Program-made: the position numbers and the translations under genes | Part shown: positions 23,678 to 33,026 of the stretch, piece by piece | Position numbering within the stretch: position 1 is the first letter of the stretch | Layout: every line of letters starts with the position of its first letter | Notes under the pieces: generated by a model | Database searches by the model: none | Seen by the model: only the letters and a program-made list of their open reading frames with translations | Told to the model about the DNA's origin: nothing | Assembly: GCF_900156885.1 (NCBI RefSeq) | Contig: NZ_FTOY01000011.1 | Coordinates: 186,001 to 250,000 of the forward strand | Length of the DNA: 64,000 nt | Direction: 5' to 3' | DNA from: Limosilactobacillus caccae | Lineage (GTDB): Bacteria; Bacillota; Bacilli; Lactobacillales; Lactobacillaceae

Positions 23678-24844
23678 ATGTATCAAGTAAAGACCTACAA
23701 TGCAATCGCCCAACGCGGGTTAGACGAACTGACAGCTGACTACCAGGTGAATCAAGAAGGCGCGGCAGTCGATGCCTACATGATTCGGAGTGTCGACCTT
23801 CATGACCACCACTTTCCCGACTCGTTAAAAGTAATTGCCCGCTGTGGGGCTGGCTTTAATAATATTCCCCTGCATGTAGCGTCAGAAAAGGGGATCGCGG
23901 TATTCAACACTCCCGGTGGTAATGCCAACGCGGTCAAAGAACTGATTATTGCAATGATGATTGCCACTAATCGAAACCTGATTGGAGCGGCTGAATGGAG
24001 TGCCCAAGCCGCACCCGGTGCCGACATTACCCTGCGGACGGAAAAGCAAAAGACCCAGTTTAAGGGGCAAGAAATCCTCGGTAAGCGGCTTGCGGTAATT
24101 GGGCTGGGGCATGTCGGCTCGCTGGTTGCCAATGCCGCGGTTGACTTGGGGATGGACGTCATTGGTTATGACCCATACTTGTCAGTAGAGTCGGCATGGA
24201 ACCTTTCCCGGGATATTAAACGGGCCGGGACAATTGCCGAGGCAATCAAAGGAGCAGATTTTGTCACCGTCCACGTTCCCAAAAATGAAGAAACGACCGG
24301 CCTAATCGGTGTGCCCGAGTTTAATGAAATGAAGCCAACAGCGGTCCTGTTAAACTACTCTCGCTTAGGCATTGTCGATAATGCGGCGGCGGTTAAAGTA
24401 TTGGCAAACGACCAGTTACGCCACTACTGCACCGATTTTAGTGACGAGCAGATTTTGGACAATGACAAGGTAACGATCACACCCCATATCGGTGGGTCAA
24501 CCGGGGAAGCGGAAGCCAACTGTTCACTGCTGGCGGCTCGTGAAATTATGGAGTTCCTGGAAAACGGGAATACGGTCAACGCCGTCAACTTGCCAAATGT
24601 CAAGATGCCTTTTGCTAGTCCCTACCGGATTACCGTCATCCACCGTAACATCCCTAACATGCTGGGGCAGATAACAACGGTGCTTGCTGGCGCAGGGTTG
24701 AACATTGAAAACCTGGTTAACCGGGCGAAGGATGACTATGCTTATACAATGGTCGATGTCGACCGCCTTGACCAAGCGGTAGTTGCGGCGCTTGAAGAGA
24801 TTGACGCAGTGAGCCGGGTGCGGCTGATCGTGAAAGAAGGTTAG
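23678..24844 (+). CDS. serA: D-3-phosphoglycerate dehydrogenase
   Basis: 388 residues; first step of serine synthesis. Catalytic substrate domain at both ends of a Rossmann NAD domain (VIGLGHVGSLVANAA near residue 137, with D in VIGYDPY). Active-site features: the ARCGAGFNNI segment, the FVTVHVPKNEETTGL block, and PHIGGSTGEAEANC with the catalytic His. A C-terminal ACT domain (about residues 315-388, YRITVIHRNIPNMLGQI) suggests serine feedback. SD GGGAGG. Cotranscribed with serC. Confidence 0.96.
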   Translation: MYQVKTYNAIAQRGLDELTADYQVNQEGAAVDAYMIRSVDLHDHHFPDSLKVIARCGAGFNNIPLHVASEKGIAVFNTPGGNANAVKELIIAMMIATNRNLIGAAEWSAQAAPGADITLRTEKQKTQFKGQEILGKRLAVIGLGHVGSLVANAAVDLGMDVIGYDPYLSVESAWNLSRDIKRAGTIAEAIKGADFVTVHVPKNEETTGLIGVPEFNEMKPTAVLLNYSRLGIVDNAAAVKVLANDQLRHYCTDFSDEQILDNDKVTITPHIGGSTGEAEANCSLLAAREIMEFLENGNTVNAVNLPNVKMPFASPYRITVIHRNIPNMLGQITTVLAGAGLNIENLVNRAKDDYAYTMVDVDRLDQAVVAALEEIDAVSRVRLIVKEG

Positions 24845-24845
24845 G

Positions 24846-24874
24846 AAAGAGGGGCGAAAAGTCGCTCTTTTTTA
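24846..24874 (+). terminator. Intrinsic terminator after serA
   Basis: AAGAG/CTCTT with inner GCGA/TCGC around AAAG, then TTTTTT. Confidence 0.7.
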
Positions 24875-25016
24875 TTCAGTATTCTATTTATAGATTGATA
24901 ACTTTGCTTGTAAAAAATAAGATTGTGAGAATTGGAAAATGTTTTTGTAACGCACAATATTATATGGTATTTTTGAAATTGGGGGTAATCAGTTATTTAT
25001 AGGAGGATAATTTAAA

Positions 25017-25952
25017 ATGGAGAAGCAAACTAGTGAGCAGGCACAGGTGCCGTCTGCGGAGTCGTGGTTTAAGAAAAATAAGTGGCTGGCAATTATCGGC
25101 GGCATTGTTATTTTAATCGCAGTTGTCGCTTGTGGGTGGTTATTAGTCCGTCCCCGGGTATACGGGACTTATGATGGCTACATTGATGGCAAAAAGGAAG
25201 TAAAGCTGGTGATTAATAAGGAAGGCAAAGACACCAAGCAAGGGTATTTGCAGTATACTTCCTCATCAGAAACCGGCCGGGCCATCAGACGGTTCACTAA
25301 ATCACTGAATAAGAATGAGACAATTATCAATGAGTTTAGTGAATACCTGCAAGACGGTGACTCCGCAACCCTTAAGAAGATGATGCGCAGTGACCTGTAT
25401 AAGAATTACCTTGAAAAAGGTAAGATGCCAATCCTCGTAGTTAAGCACGATGGTGACTGGTACTTCCAATTAGATGAAGAAAAGTACCTTGATGCGGGCT
25501 TTGAAAAGAAGGGCCTTGATGATATCCGTAGTGGCCTTTTTAAGAAGGGCAAGTACTCTGAAGATAATAAGATTCACTATGGCTTCCACAAGTTGACGGT
25601 GGGACCAAAGGATAAAAATAATCTGTTCTACCGGGCAAATTACAAACCAAGTGACCCCGAGGACTGGGAAGATAAAAAGAATGAGCGGAAGTTAGCTAAT
25701 GACTTTAATGAACTCGCTGATGATTTGGATGAACTATCAACAATGGTGGATACAATGCGCAATGTCGCTGCTCTTGGTGAATTAAGTGATATGCTTGATG
25801 AAATGGATGATGGTGACCTTGATGATTATGCCTTAGAAGACGGCGATGATGCAGATAGCAAAGCCGCTGATAAGAGCAGTATTGATGGTGATAATGCTGA
25901 AGACATCAACTATCTTCCTGGATTTCACCAACCACGGTTAGTCCTTGAATAA
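25017..25952 (+). CDS. Membrane-anchored extracytoplasmic protein, unknown
   Basis: 311 residues; family not recognised. One TM segment (about residues 24-45, WLAIIGGIVILIAVVACGWLLV) after a short cytoplasmic tail, so most of the protein should be outside. A beta-like segment VYGTYDGYIDGKKEVKLVI follows directly. The last 80 residues are strongly acidic, with runs of Asp/Glu (DEMDDGDLDDYALEDGDDAD), and may be flexible. SD AGGAGG. Monocistronic, with its own terminator. The TM cysteine is not in a convincing lipobox. Confidence 0.72.
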   Translation: MEKQTSEQAQVPSAESWFKKNKWLAIIGGIVILIAVVACGWLLVRPRVYGTYDGYIDGKKEVKLVINKEGKDTKQGYLQYTSSSETGRAIRRFTKSLNKNETIINEFSEYLQDGDSATLKKMMRSDLYKNYLEKGKMPILVVKHDGDWYFQLDEEKYLDAGFEKKGLDDIRSGLFKKGKYSEDNKIHYGFHKLTVGPKDKNNLFYRANYKPSDPEDWEDKKNERKLANDFNELADDLDELSTMVDTMRNVAALGELSDMLDEMDDGDLDDYALEDGDDADSKAADKSSIDGDNAEDINYLPGFHQPRLVLE

Positions 25953-25971
25953 TATCAAGAAATAGCGATGA

Positions 25972-26000
25972 GGTTGACGAATTATTCGTCGGCCTTTTTT
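25972..26000 (+). terminator. Intrinsic terminator
   Basis: GGTTGACGAA/TTCGTCGGCC 10-bp stem with two G-U pairs, TTA loop, then TTTTTT. Confidence 0.85.
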
Positions 26001-26099
26001 ATTCATTCCTTTTAGGATAAATCGTCCCGTGTGTTAAAATAAGGCATGCCCGCAATGGGGTGAATAATTTCTTACTTGTAGTATAAGGATATGATAGTT

Positions 26100-26819
26100 A
26101 TGCAAATTTTGATGATCGAAGATAACCATTCCGTCTGTGAAATGATGGCAATGTTTTTTAAAAAAGAAAAATGGCAGTACGAGTTTGCCTATGATGGGGT
26201 TGAAGCAGAAGAAAAATTTAGTGCCGATCCTAATAAGTGGGATATTATCCTACTTGACCTAAACCTGCCGAAAAAGGACGGGATGCAGGTGGCGGCGGAT
26301 ATCCGGCGGGTCTCACCGACTGTTCCGCTGATCATGCTAACTGCACGGGACACAGAGAGTGACCAAGTCCTTGGCTTAGAGATTGGGGCGGATGACTATG
26401 TTACTAAACCCTTTAGTACGATTACCTTAATCGCCCGCATCAAGGCCCTCTACCGGCGGACACACTTAAATAAGTTAGAAGATGTTCAAGACACTGATAG
26501 TGATGAGACGTTTGATGTGAAGACGAAGAACTTTAAGATGAATACAAAGACCCGGGAAGTTTACCTCTATGGCAAACCAGTCAGTGACCTAACCCCGAAG
26601 GAATTTGACCTCTTAAAGACTTTGGCGGCTAAGCCACGGCAGGTATTTACCCGGTCACAACTATTACAGCTAGTCTGGGACTATGAATATTATGGGGATG
26701 AACGGACCGTTGATGCCCACATTAAGAAACTGCGGCAAAAGCTGGAAGACATCGGCCCCCAGGTTATCAAGACCGTCTGGGGGGTTGGTTACAAGTTTGA
26801 CGATGAAGGTAACGACTGA
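26100..26819 (+). CDS. OmpR/PhoB-family response regulator
   Basis: 239 residues. Receiver domain (about 1-118): acidic pocket in MIEDNH, phospho-acceptor Asp in IILLDLNLPKKDG, Thr in MLTARD and Lys in YVTKPF. The C-terminal winged helix (about 140-238) has LTPKEFDLLKTLAAKP and VDAHIKKLRQKLE. The ATG at 26100 is used; the one at 26091 is too close to the AAGGA SD. It is coupled to the kinase gene by a 1-bp overlap. Target genes unknown. Confidence 0.93.
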   Translation: MQILMIEDNHSVCEMMAMFFKKEKWQYEFAYDGVEAEEKFSADPNKWDIILLDLNLPKKDGMQVAADIRRVSPTVPLIMLTARDTESDQVLGLEIGADDYVTKPFSTITLIARIKALYRRTHLNKLEDVQDTDSDETFDVKTKNFKMNTKTREVYLYGKPVSDLTPKEFDLLKTLAAKPRQVFTRSQLLQLVWDYEYYGDERTVDAHIKKLRQKLEDIGPQVIKTVWGVGYKFDDEGND

Positions 26820-28306
26820 TGAAGTTAATGTACCGGTTGATGCTGTCGTTCTTTACGATCATCGTGACCCTAATGATTATTGTCAGTATTTCATTTATTA
26901 ACGTGACCAATAACAGCATGTACCGTAATACCTGGCAACAGTTAAAAAGCTATTCTGATAGTCTTATCCAGGACTCAATCCGTTATAACATGGCGACCCA
27001 AAACTTTGAAGGCTTTGCAACGGCGTCATTGAATAGTAACGCCAACCTGCTGACCCGGCAGAACGTGCACTTTGCGATTTATGACACAACCCAGCGGAAA
27101 ATCTTTGCCAGCAATGGCTTCGCGCCGACGATGAGCCGGGAAGACTGGAAAAAACTGCAAAAGGGTCAGACGGTTTATACTAAATTAATTACACCGAAGA
27201 TCAATACCCGGATTTCTAACACGACGGCGCCGCGGATGACCGAAGTTTCACGTCCCTATTTTTATAAGGGCAAGATGATTGCCGTCGTGTCGATCGCAAC
27301 CTTTGTTTCAACAATTGAGCAGAATATGCACCAAATAAAGGTCAACCTAATCATGGCCTTATTGATTGCCAGCCTAGTAACCTTAGCCGTCAGCTACTTC
27401 CTTGCCCGGTCAATCACCCGGCGAATTGGTCGTTTGCGGATGGCCACTCACCAAATTGCCCGGGGAAACTATAATGTAGAAGTTGATGAAAAGGGCCGTG
27501 ATGAAGTGGCCGATCTGGGGCGGAGTTTTAACCAGATGACGGCTTCACTACGGGCGTCGCAGCAGGAAATCCGTCGCCAGGAAGAACGACGGCGGCAGTT
27601 TATGGCTGACGCCGCCCACGAGATGCGGACACCATTGACGACGATCAACGGGATCCTTGAGGGCTTGCAATACGATGCGATTCCGGAAGAGGATAAGAAA
27701 CACAGTATTCAGTTAATGCAAAATGATACCCGGCGGTTAATCCGGCTGGTCAATGATAACTTGGATTATGAAAAAATCAGGACCAACCAGATTGCGATGG
27801 AGCGGAAAGTCTTTGATGCCGCCGCCGTTTTGACTAACCTGCGTGAGCAGTTATCGAAGAAGGCAACGGAAAAGGGCGATGAACTCCAACTAGCAGTGAC
27901 GCCAAACTTGCGGGTTTATGCGGATTATGACCGTTTTGTTCAGATTATGTTTAACATCATCCAAAATGCCATTCAGTTTACTGACAACGGAGTCATTAAG
28001 ATTAGCGGTAAGCGCCAGGAACACGGCAGTCAATTCCAGATTGCAGATAACGGGATTGGGATGACGAAAGACCAGCTTGATAATATCTGGGAAAGATATT
28101 ACAAGGCTGACCGTTCCCGGATGAATACTAAGTATGGGGAGTCGGGTCTTGGCCTGGCCATTGTCCACCAGCTAGTCCACCTCCACGGCGGAAAAATCGC
28201 CGTTGATAGCGAATACGGTAAGGGGACGACGTTTACCCTTTACTTCCCTGACCGGGACTATGCCCCGCACAATAACCAGCAAACCGACCATAGTGATAAA
28301 AAGTAA
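26819..28306 (+). CDS. Sensor histidine kinase (HAMP, HisKA, HATPase_c)
   Basis: 495 residues. TM1 (about 8-28), an extracytoplasmic sensor of about 145 residues, TM2 (about 176-196), a HAMP domain, HisKA with FMADAAHEMRTPLTTING (phospho-His near residue 267), and HATPase_c with N-box NIIQNAIQF, DNGIGM and GLGLAIVHQL. Signal unknown. It is the cognate kinase of the OmpR-type regulator just upstream and is followed by a terminator. Confidence 0.94.
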   Translation: MKLMYRLMLSFFTIIVTLMIIVSISFINVTNNSMYRNTWQQLKSYSDSLIQDSIRYNMATQNFEGFATASLNSNANLLTRQNVHFAIYDTTQRKIFASNGFAPTMSREDWKKLQKGQTVYTKLITPKINTRISNTTAPRMTEVSRPYFYKGKMIAVVSIATFVSTIEQNMHQIKVNLIMALLIASLVTLAVSYFLARSITRRIGRLRMATHQIARGNYNVEVDEKGRDEVADLGRSFNQMTASLRASQQEIRRQEERRRQFMADAAHEMRTPLTTINGILEGLQYDAIPEEDKKHSIQLMQNDTRRLIRLVNDNLDYEKIRTNQIAMERKVFDAAAVLTNLREQLSKKATEKGDELQLAVTPNLRVYADYDRFVQIMFNIIQNAIQFTDNGVIKISGKRQEHGSQFQIADNGIGMTKDQLDNIWERYYKADRSRMNTKYGESGLGLAIVHQLVHLHGGKIAVDSEYGKGTTFTLYFPDRDYAPHNNQQTDHSDKK

Positions 28307-28320
28307 GCCAATAATTTAAC

Positions 28321-28356
28321 AAAACGTTTTAACGCAAGTGTTAAAGCGTTTTTTAC
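28321..28356 (+). terminator. Intrinsic terminator of two-component operon
   Basis: AAAACG/CGTTTT and TTTAAC/GTTAAA arms, then TTTT. Confidence 0.8.
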
Positions 28357-28390
28357 GTAACTAGACCAATTTTAAATTTTAAACAATCGA

Positions 28391-28416
28391 ATGTAAACGG
28401 TTGCGTAAGCGTTTAC
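28391..28416 (+). promoter_or_regulatory. Overlapping cre sites upstream of GRP permease
   Basis: ATGTAAACGGTTGCG (28391-28405) matches the CcpA consensus except at the last base. GTAAACG (28393) and CGTTTAC (28410-28416) form an inverted repeat around GCGTAAGC, giving a second cre-like half. Catabolite control of the permease is inferred. Confidence 0.65.
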
Positions 28417-28476
28417 CCAGTGATAAACTATTAACTCGTAATATAAATATTGCGGATTGATAGGAGAGAATTAATT

Positions 28477-29337
28477 ATGAGTTACTTACTTGCTTTAATC
28501 CCCGCAATCGGTTGGGGAATCATGCCACTGATCACTGGTAAGATTGGTGGATCTGCTGTTAACCAGATGTTTGGGATTGGTGCGGGGGCAACACTTGTTG
28601 GATTAGTTGCCTTTATTATTGGCCACCCAACGGTTAGCACCGCTGGTTTCTGGTTCTCGGTTCTTTGTGGAGCCTTGTGGACGATTGGTCAAATCGGGCA
28701 GTTTATTTCATTCAAGCGGATGGGGGTTTCCAACACAATCCCGCTGTCAACGGTGCTCCAGTTGATCGGTAACTCCTTGATCGGGGTAATCATCTTCGGT
28801 GAATGGCGTGGTGCCCGGGCCTTGACAGTTGGTTTCATCGCCTTGGCAATCGTTGTGGTTGGGGCCTTAATGACTTCTGTTTCTGACGAGTCATCGGACC
28901 AGAAAGTGACGGCAAAAAACTTCTTATTCTTACTTGTTACGACTATTGGGTACTGGGTTTACTCCGCATTCCCCAAGATGCCAATGGTTGCTAATGATAG
29001 TTCTTTGGGGATCTTCCTTCCAGAAATGTTGGGGATCTTACTTGGTTCAATCATTTACGCAGTTTGTTCTGGCAACATTGATTCCTTCAAGCAAAAGGAA
29101 CAATACCAAAACATCCTGGGAGGGATCTCTTGGGGGATTGCGGCCTTGGCATACATCTTTGCTGGCCGGGCCCTTGGGATCAACACCGCCTTCGTCTTTA
29201 CCCAGATGAATGTTATTATCGCAACAATCGGGGGGATCTTTATCCTTCACGAAACGAAGACCAAGCGGGAAATGTCATTTACTGTTCTCGGAATTATCTT
29301 CATCGTTGCTGGTAGTATCTTGACAAACTTTGCTTAA
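28477..29337 (+). CDS. GRP-family sugar permease (RbsU/GlcU type)
   Basis: 286 residues with ten predicted TM segments, in the glucose/ribose porter family of the drug/metabolite superfamily. Family-like features: the start SYLLALIPAIGWGIMPLITGKIGG, the VSNTIPLSTVLQLIGNSLIGV segment, and the second-half LGGISWGIAALAYIFAGRALG. Proton-coupled uptake of glucose or ribose is the known role of relatives; the substrate here is unclear. The ATG at 28477 has SD AGGAGAG. Monocistronic behind cre sites. Confidence 0.9.
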   Translation: MSYLLALIPAIGWGIMPLITGKIGGSAVNQMFGIGAGATLVGLVAFIIGHPTVSTAGFWFSVLCGALWTIGQIGQFISFKRMGVSNTIPLSTVLQLIGNSLIGVIIFGEWRGARALTVGFIALAIVVVGALMTSVSDESSDQKVTAKNFLFLLVTTIGYWVYSAFPKMPMVANDSSLGIFLPEMLGILLGSIIYAVCSGNIDSFKQKEQYQNILGGISWGIAALAYIFAGRALGINTAFVFTQMNVIIATIGGIFILHETKTKREMSFTVLGIIFIVAGSILTNFA

Positions 29338-29352
29338 AGCATAAGCAACTTA

Positions 29353-29396
29353 AAAACAGGAGACTGAGAAAATATCTCAATCTCCTGTTTTTCTTT
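29353..29396. terminator. Bidirectional terminator
   Basis: AACAGGAGA/TCTCCTGTT with inner AGA/CTC region, flanked by A and T runs, between convergent genes. Confidence 0.75.
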
Positions 29397-29402
29397 ATCT
29401 AA

Positions 29403-30017
29403 TTAATATGGATAATTTTCTAGGCGGTCCTTTTCGGTAATCTGGCGGATGACTTTACCGGGGACCCCGACAACAAGAGAGTTAGCGGGAATGTCCTTCG
29501 TTACCACTGTGCCGGCACCAAGGACGCAGCCATTGCCGATCGTTACTCCTGGACAGATGGTCACGTTTGCGGCAAGCCAGCAGTTATTGCCAATCGTGAC
29601 TGGCTTCCCGTATTCATAGTCATCGATTTTCCCGTCCGCTTGTTTGCGGAGGTTCCGCTGTTGGTACATTAGGGGATGCATGGCGGTAATGATCGAAACG
29701 TTGGGGCCACACATGACATTATCGCCAATTGTTACCGGACAGGTATCGAGGACGGTGAAGTTGAAATTGGCATAGAAATTGTCACCAATTGTTGTAAAGC
29801 GTCCGTAGTCAATATTGATTGGTCCCTGAAAGTATGGCGACTTGCTGTGGTGGGGGAAAAGGCGGTCAATAATTGCTTCCCGTTCGACCGTGTCCTCATC
29901 AGCGGTCAAATTGTAGTCCCGGCATAAGCGGTGGGCGAGATGGGAAAATTCATCTAGCTCGGCAGTCCCCGGCCGGTAAGGCTTGCCGGCTAACATATCC
30001 TTAGTATTTTGCTCCAA
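29403..30017 (-). CDS. Maltose/galactoside-type O-acetyltransferase
   Basis: 204-residue left-handed beta-helix (hexapeptide) acyltransferase of the Maa/LacA/NodL group. An N-terminal Mac segment (DMLAGKPYRPGTAELDEFSHLAHRL shape) is followed by hexapeptide turns, the catalytic His in ITAMHPLMYQQRN, and PVTIGNNCWLAANVTICPGV. Acetylates sugars with acetyl-CoA, possibly for detoxification of non-metabolised sugars. Single gene, convergent with the GRP permease and divergent from pgi. Confidence 0.92.
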   Translation of the reverse strand: MEQNTKDMLAGKPYRPGTAELDEFSHLAHRLCRDYNLTADEDTVEREAIIDRLFPHHSKSPYFQGPINIDYGRFTTIGDNFYANFNFTVLDTCPVTIGDNVMCGPNVSIITAMHPLMYQQRNLRKQADGKIDDYEYGKPVTIGNNCWLAANVTICPGVTIGNGCVLGAGTVVTKDIPANSLVVGVPGKVIRQITEKDRLENYPY

Positions 30018-30194
30018 AGTAGGTCATCCTTTCTCTAGCAAAGAAAACGTTATCATAATTGTTTTAATTATGGCGACGCTGGATAAAATTGTCAATATCG
30101 TCGATTAATAAAAAATTACTGGTTCTGATTGAAACCGACTTCATTATCCGCTATCATTTAATTGTTAAAATAAAAAAAGAAAGAAGCTATTGGA

Positions 30195-31553
30195 ATGACA
30201 CACATTAAATTTGACAGTAGCGCACTGAAGCAATTTGTCCACAAAAATGAACTTGGTGAGATGCAGGCAATGGTAAATGCCGCTGACGACCAGTTGCGTA
30301 ACGGGACAGGTGCTGGTGCGGACTTCCGTGACTGGCTCCACTTGCCAACTAAGTATGACCGGGAAGAATTTGCCCGGATTAAGCAGGCGGCATTAAAGAT
30401 TCAAAAGGACTCTGACGTCCTCGTCGTTATTGGGATCGGTGGTTCTTACCTCGGTGCCCAGATGGCAATTGACTTCTTGCACAACACATTCTACCAAGCG
30501 CAAAAGGCTGAAAAGCGGCAAGCACCACTGGTTGTCTTTGCCGGTAACTCCTTGAGCTCAACTTACATTCACGACTTGATTGAGTTGATTGGAGACAAGG
30601 ACTTCTCGGTCAACATCGTTTCAAAATCTGGGACGACGACTGAACCATCCATCGCCTTCCGGATTTTTAAGGACCTCTTGATCAAGAAGTATGGCGAGAA
30701 CGAGGCTAATAAGCGGATCTATGCAACGACTGATAAGGCTAAGGGTGCCTTGAAAGTCGAAGCGGATGCTCACGGCTACGAGAGCTTTGTTATTCCTGAC
30801 GGTGTCGGTGGCCGGTACTCTGTACTGTCAGCCGTTGGGCTATTGCCAATCGCTGCTTCAGGGGCTGATATTGATAAGCTGATGGCCGGGGCTGCCCAAG
30901 CGGAAAAGGATTATGTTGATCCAGACTTGAGCGTAAACGAAGCTTACCAATACGCTGCCTACCGGAACATCTTGTACCGCAAGGGTTACGAGACCGAACT
31001 GCTCGAAAACTACGAACCCAACATGCGGATGTTTGCCGAATGGTGGAAGCAATTGGCTGGGGAGTCCGAAGGGAAGGACCAAAAGGGAATTTACCCATCG
31101 AGTGCCAACTTCACGACAGACCTCCACTCTCTTGGACAGTACATCCAAGAAGGACGCCGCTTCTTAATGGAAACGGTCGTTAAGCTTGATAAGCCAAACC
31201 ATGACGTGGAAATTCCAACAGAACCAGATGACTTGGATGGCCTTGGTTACCTTGAAGGGAAGTCAATGGACTACGTTAATACTAAGGCTTACGAAGCGGT
31301 TGTTGCTGCCCACACTGACGGTGGTGTTCCAGTAATGACGGTGCACATCCCACAAGAAGATGAATACACCCTCGGTTATTTGATCTACTTCTTTGAAGTG
31401 GCAATGGGCATTTCTGGTTACTTAAACGGGATTAACCCGTTCAACCAACCAGGTGTTGAAGCTTACAAGACCAACATGTTTGGCCTGCTCGGCAAGCCAG
31501 GCTACGAAGAAGTCGGTAAGCAATTACGGGAAAAGATGGCGAAGAACGATTAA
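30195..31553 (+). CDS. pgi: Glucose-6-phosphate isomerase
   Basis: 452 residues, the Firmicute length. Interconverts glucose-6-P and fructose-6-P. Visible signatures: [28 protein letters not shown], the [14 protein letters not shown] phosphate loop, and [16 protein letters not shown] near the C-terminus with its catalytic Lys. In this organism it would supply fructose-6-P to GlmS as well as serve hexose metabolism. Weak SD; own terminator. Confidence 0.97.
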   Translation: MTHIKFDSSALKQFVHKNELGEMQAMVNAADDQLRNGTGAGADFRDWLHLPTKYDREEFARIKQAALKIQKDSDVLVVIGIGGSYLGAQMAIDFLHNTFYQAQKAEKRQAPLVVFAGNSLSSTYIHDLIELIGDKDFSVNIVSKSGTTTEPSIAFRIFKDLLIKKYGENEANKRIYATTDKAKGALKVEADAHGYESFVIPDGVGGRYSVLSAVGLLPIAASGADIDKLMAGAAQAEKDYVDPDLSVNEAYQYAAYRNILYRKGYETELLENYEPNMRMFAEWWKQLAGESEGKDQKGIYPSSANFTTDLHSLGQYIQEGRRFLMETVVKLDKPNHDVEIPTEPDDLDGLGYLEGKSMDYVNTKAYEAVVAAHTDGGVPVMTVHIPQEDEYTLGYLIYFFEVAMGISGYLNGINPFNQPGVEAYKTNMFGLLGKPGYEEVGKQLREKMAKND

Positions 31554-31562
31554 TTATCATTT

Positions 31563-31602
31563 AGAGAGGTACGGGAAATCTTCCTGCTAACCTCTCTTTT
31601 TG
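31563..31602 (+). terminator. Intrinsic terminator after pgi
   Basis: AGAGAGGT/ACCTCTCT with inner GGAA/TTCC, then TTTTTG. Confidence 0.82.
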
Positions 31603-31629
31603 TTTGTTGAGAGAATTATGGAGGAAAGC

Positions 31630-31839
31630 ATGAAAAAAGCAGAACTAATCCGCCACCGTGACCGGGTGCGGACTCACTTAGTAGTGTGGATTGTCCTGGT
31701 GATTTGCTTGCGGATTCTGGCGAGTTTTCACCTGCTGGTCTTTTTAATGAATGTTGTCTGGCTAGCGGTCGCTTACTGTGCCTTGCTTATCATCCTGTGG
31801 TGCTATTTTGAGCTGCGAATTTTGAGGGCGGCAGATTAA
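31630..31839 (+). CDS. Small membrane protein, 69 aa
   Basis: Not recognised. Two predicted TM helices (about residues 17-37 and 41-62) after a basic N-terminus (MKKAELIRHRDRVRTH), which suggests an N-in orientation. The ATG at 31630 is preferred because GGAGG lies 6 nt upstream; an earlier in-frame ATG at 31618 overlaps that SD. It stands alone between pgi and the first ornithine carbamoyltransferase gene. Confidence 0.65.
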   Translation: MKKAELIRHRDRVRTHLVVWIVLVICLRILASFHLLVFLMNVVWLAVAYCALLIILWCYFELRILRAAD

Positions 31840-31929
31840 GTAGCGGTAAATAGTTGTCGAAAAAGAAAATAGTGTTAAAATTTGATTATAATCTAGTTAG
31901 AAACAGTGGACCCGAAGGAGGAAGCTATT

Positions 31930-32931
31930 ATGGCATTTAACTTACGTAACCGGAGTTTCTTAACTCTTGCAGATTTTAACACGCGGGAGATGGAGTACCT
32001 ATTGGACCTGGCAGCAAGCCTGAAAGAGGCTAAGTATGCGGGGACAGAGGGACAGCGGCTGGCCGGGAAGAATATTGCATTGATTTTTGAGAAGAGTTCA
32101 ACCCGTACCCGGTGTGCATTTGAAATCGGCGCCAAGGACGAAGGGGCGCATGTTACCTACCTCGGGCCATCTGGATCCCACATCGGCCATAAAGAATCGG
32201 TTAAGGATACTGCCCGGGTCCTCGGAGGGATGTTTGACGGCATTGAGTACCGGGGCTTTTCCCAGCGGAATGTCGAAATTTTGGCTAAGTATTCTGGCGT
32301 GCCGGTATGGAACGGCTTGACGGATGAAGACCACCCAACCCAGGTGTTAGCCGACTTTTTAACAGCTCACGAAGTATTGAAGAAGCCGTATAAGGAGATT
32401 AAGTATGCTTTTGTCGGTGACGGGCAGGATAATGTTTCGAATGCATTAATGCTCGGAGCGGCGGTGATGGGGATGGAGTATCATGTCATCACGCCAACAG
32501 AATTAGCCCCGACGGCGGAAGTCCTTGAGAGGGCAAGAGCAATTGCGGCCAAGACGGGGGCCAAGATTGTCGTCACCGATGATCTCAATGCTGGTGTTAA
32601 GGGGATGGACGTAATCGCAACCGATGTGTGGGTTTCCATGGGTGAGCCCGATGAGGTCTGGGCAGAGCGGATCAAGCTGTTGTCGCCATATCGGGTAACG
32701 ATGGCGGTCATCAAAGCGGCCCAGAACCCGGATGTAATCTTCGAACACTGCTTGCCAGCATTTCATAATACTGAAACAGAGGTTGGTCAGGAGATTGCAA
32801 AGAAGTTTGGCATAAGCGAAATGGAAGTGACCGATGAGGTGTTTGAAAGCAAGTACTCGGTTGTGTTCCAGGAAGCGGAAAACCGGATGCACACCATCAA
32901 AGCAGTAATGGTCGCGACACTTGGCGATTAG
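31930..32931 (+). CDS. argF: Ornithine carbamoyltransferase, paralogue 1
   Basis: 333 residues. Carbamoyl-phosphate motif SSTRTRCAF (about 55-63), [11 protein letters not shown], and the ornithine-binding HCLPAFHN (about 270-277) are all present, so it should be active. It is about four-fifths identical by eye to the copy at 42096. No other arginine biosynthesis gene is adjacent, so anabolic (ArgF) versus catabolic (ArcB) use cannot be decided. SD AAGGAGG at 31915. The sequence is more GC-rich at third positions than the copy at 42096. Monocistronic with its own terminator. Confidence 0.9.
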   Translation: MAFNLRNRSFLTLADFNTREMEYLLDLAASLKEAKYAGTEGQRLAGKNIALIFEKSSTRTRCAFEIGAKDEGAHVTYLGPSGSHIGHKESVKDTARVLGGMFDGIEYRGFSQRNVEILAKYSGVPVWNGLTDEDHPTQVLADFLTAHEVLKKPYKEIKYAFVGDGQDNVSNALMLGAAVMGMEYHVITPTELAPTAEVLERARAIAAKTGAKIVVTDDLNAGVKGMDVIATDVWVSMGEPDEVWAERIKLLSPYRVTMAVIKAAQNPDVIFEHCLPAFHNTETEVGQEIAKKFGISEMEVTDEVFESKYSVVFQEAENRMHTIKAVMVATLGD

Positions 32932-32963
32932 CGATTACTGTGTATCATTCGGAGCTAAAAACA

Positions 32964-33000
32964 AGAGGCCGTGGAAAAAAGTAGTTTTTCCACGGCCTCT
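32964..33000. terminator. Bidirectional terminator
   Basis: 16-bp perfect stem AGAGGCCGTGGAAAAA with its complement around AGTAG, between convergent argF and EamA genes. Confidence 0.9.
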
Positions 33001-33026
33001 ATTGTTTAATTTGCCAAGTAGCTTGT

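Noticed and set aside
31906-31930. Upstream start of the first ornithine carbamoyltransferase
   Set aside because: The SD lies between 31906 and 31930, and the paralogue begins with the same [13 protein letters not shown].
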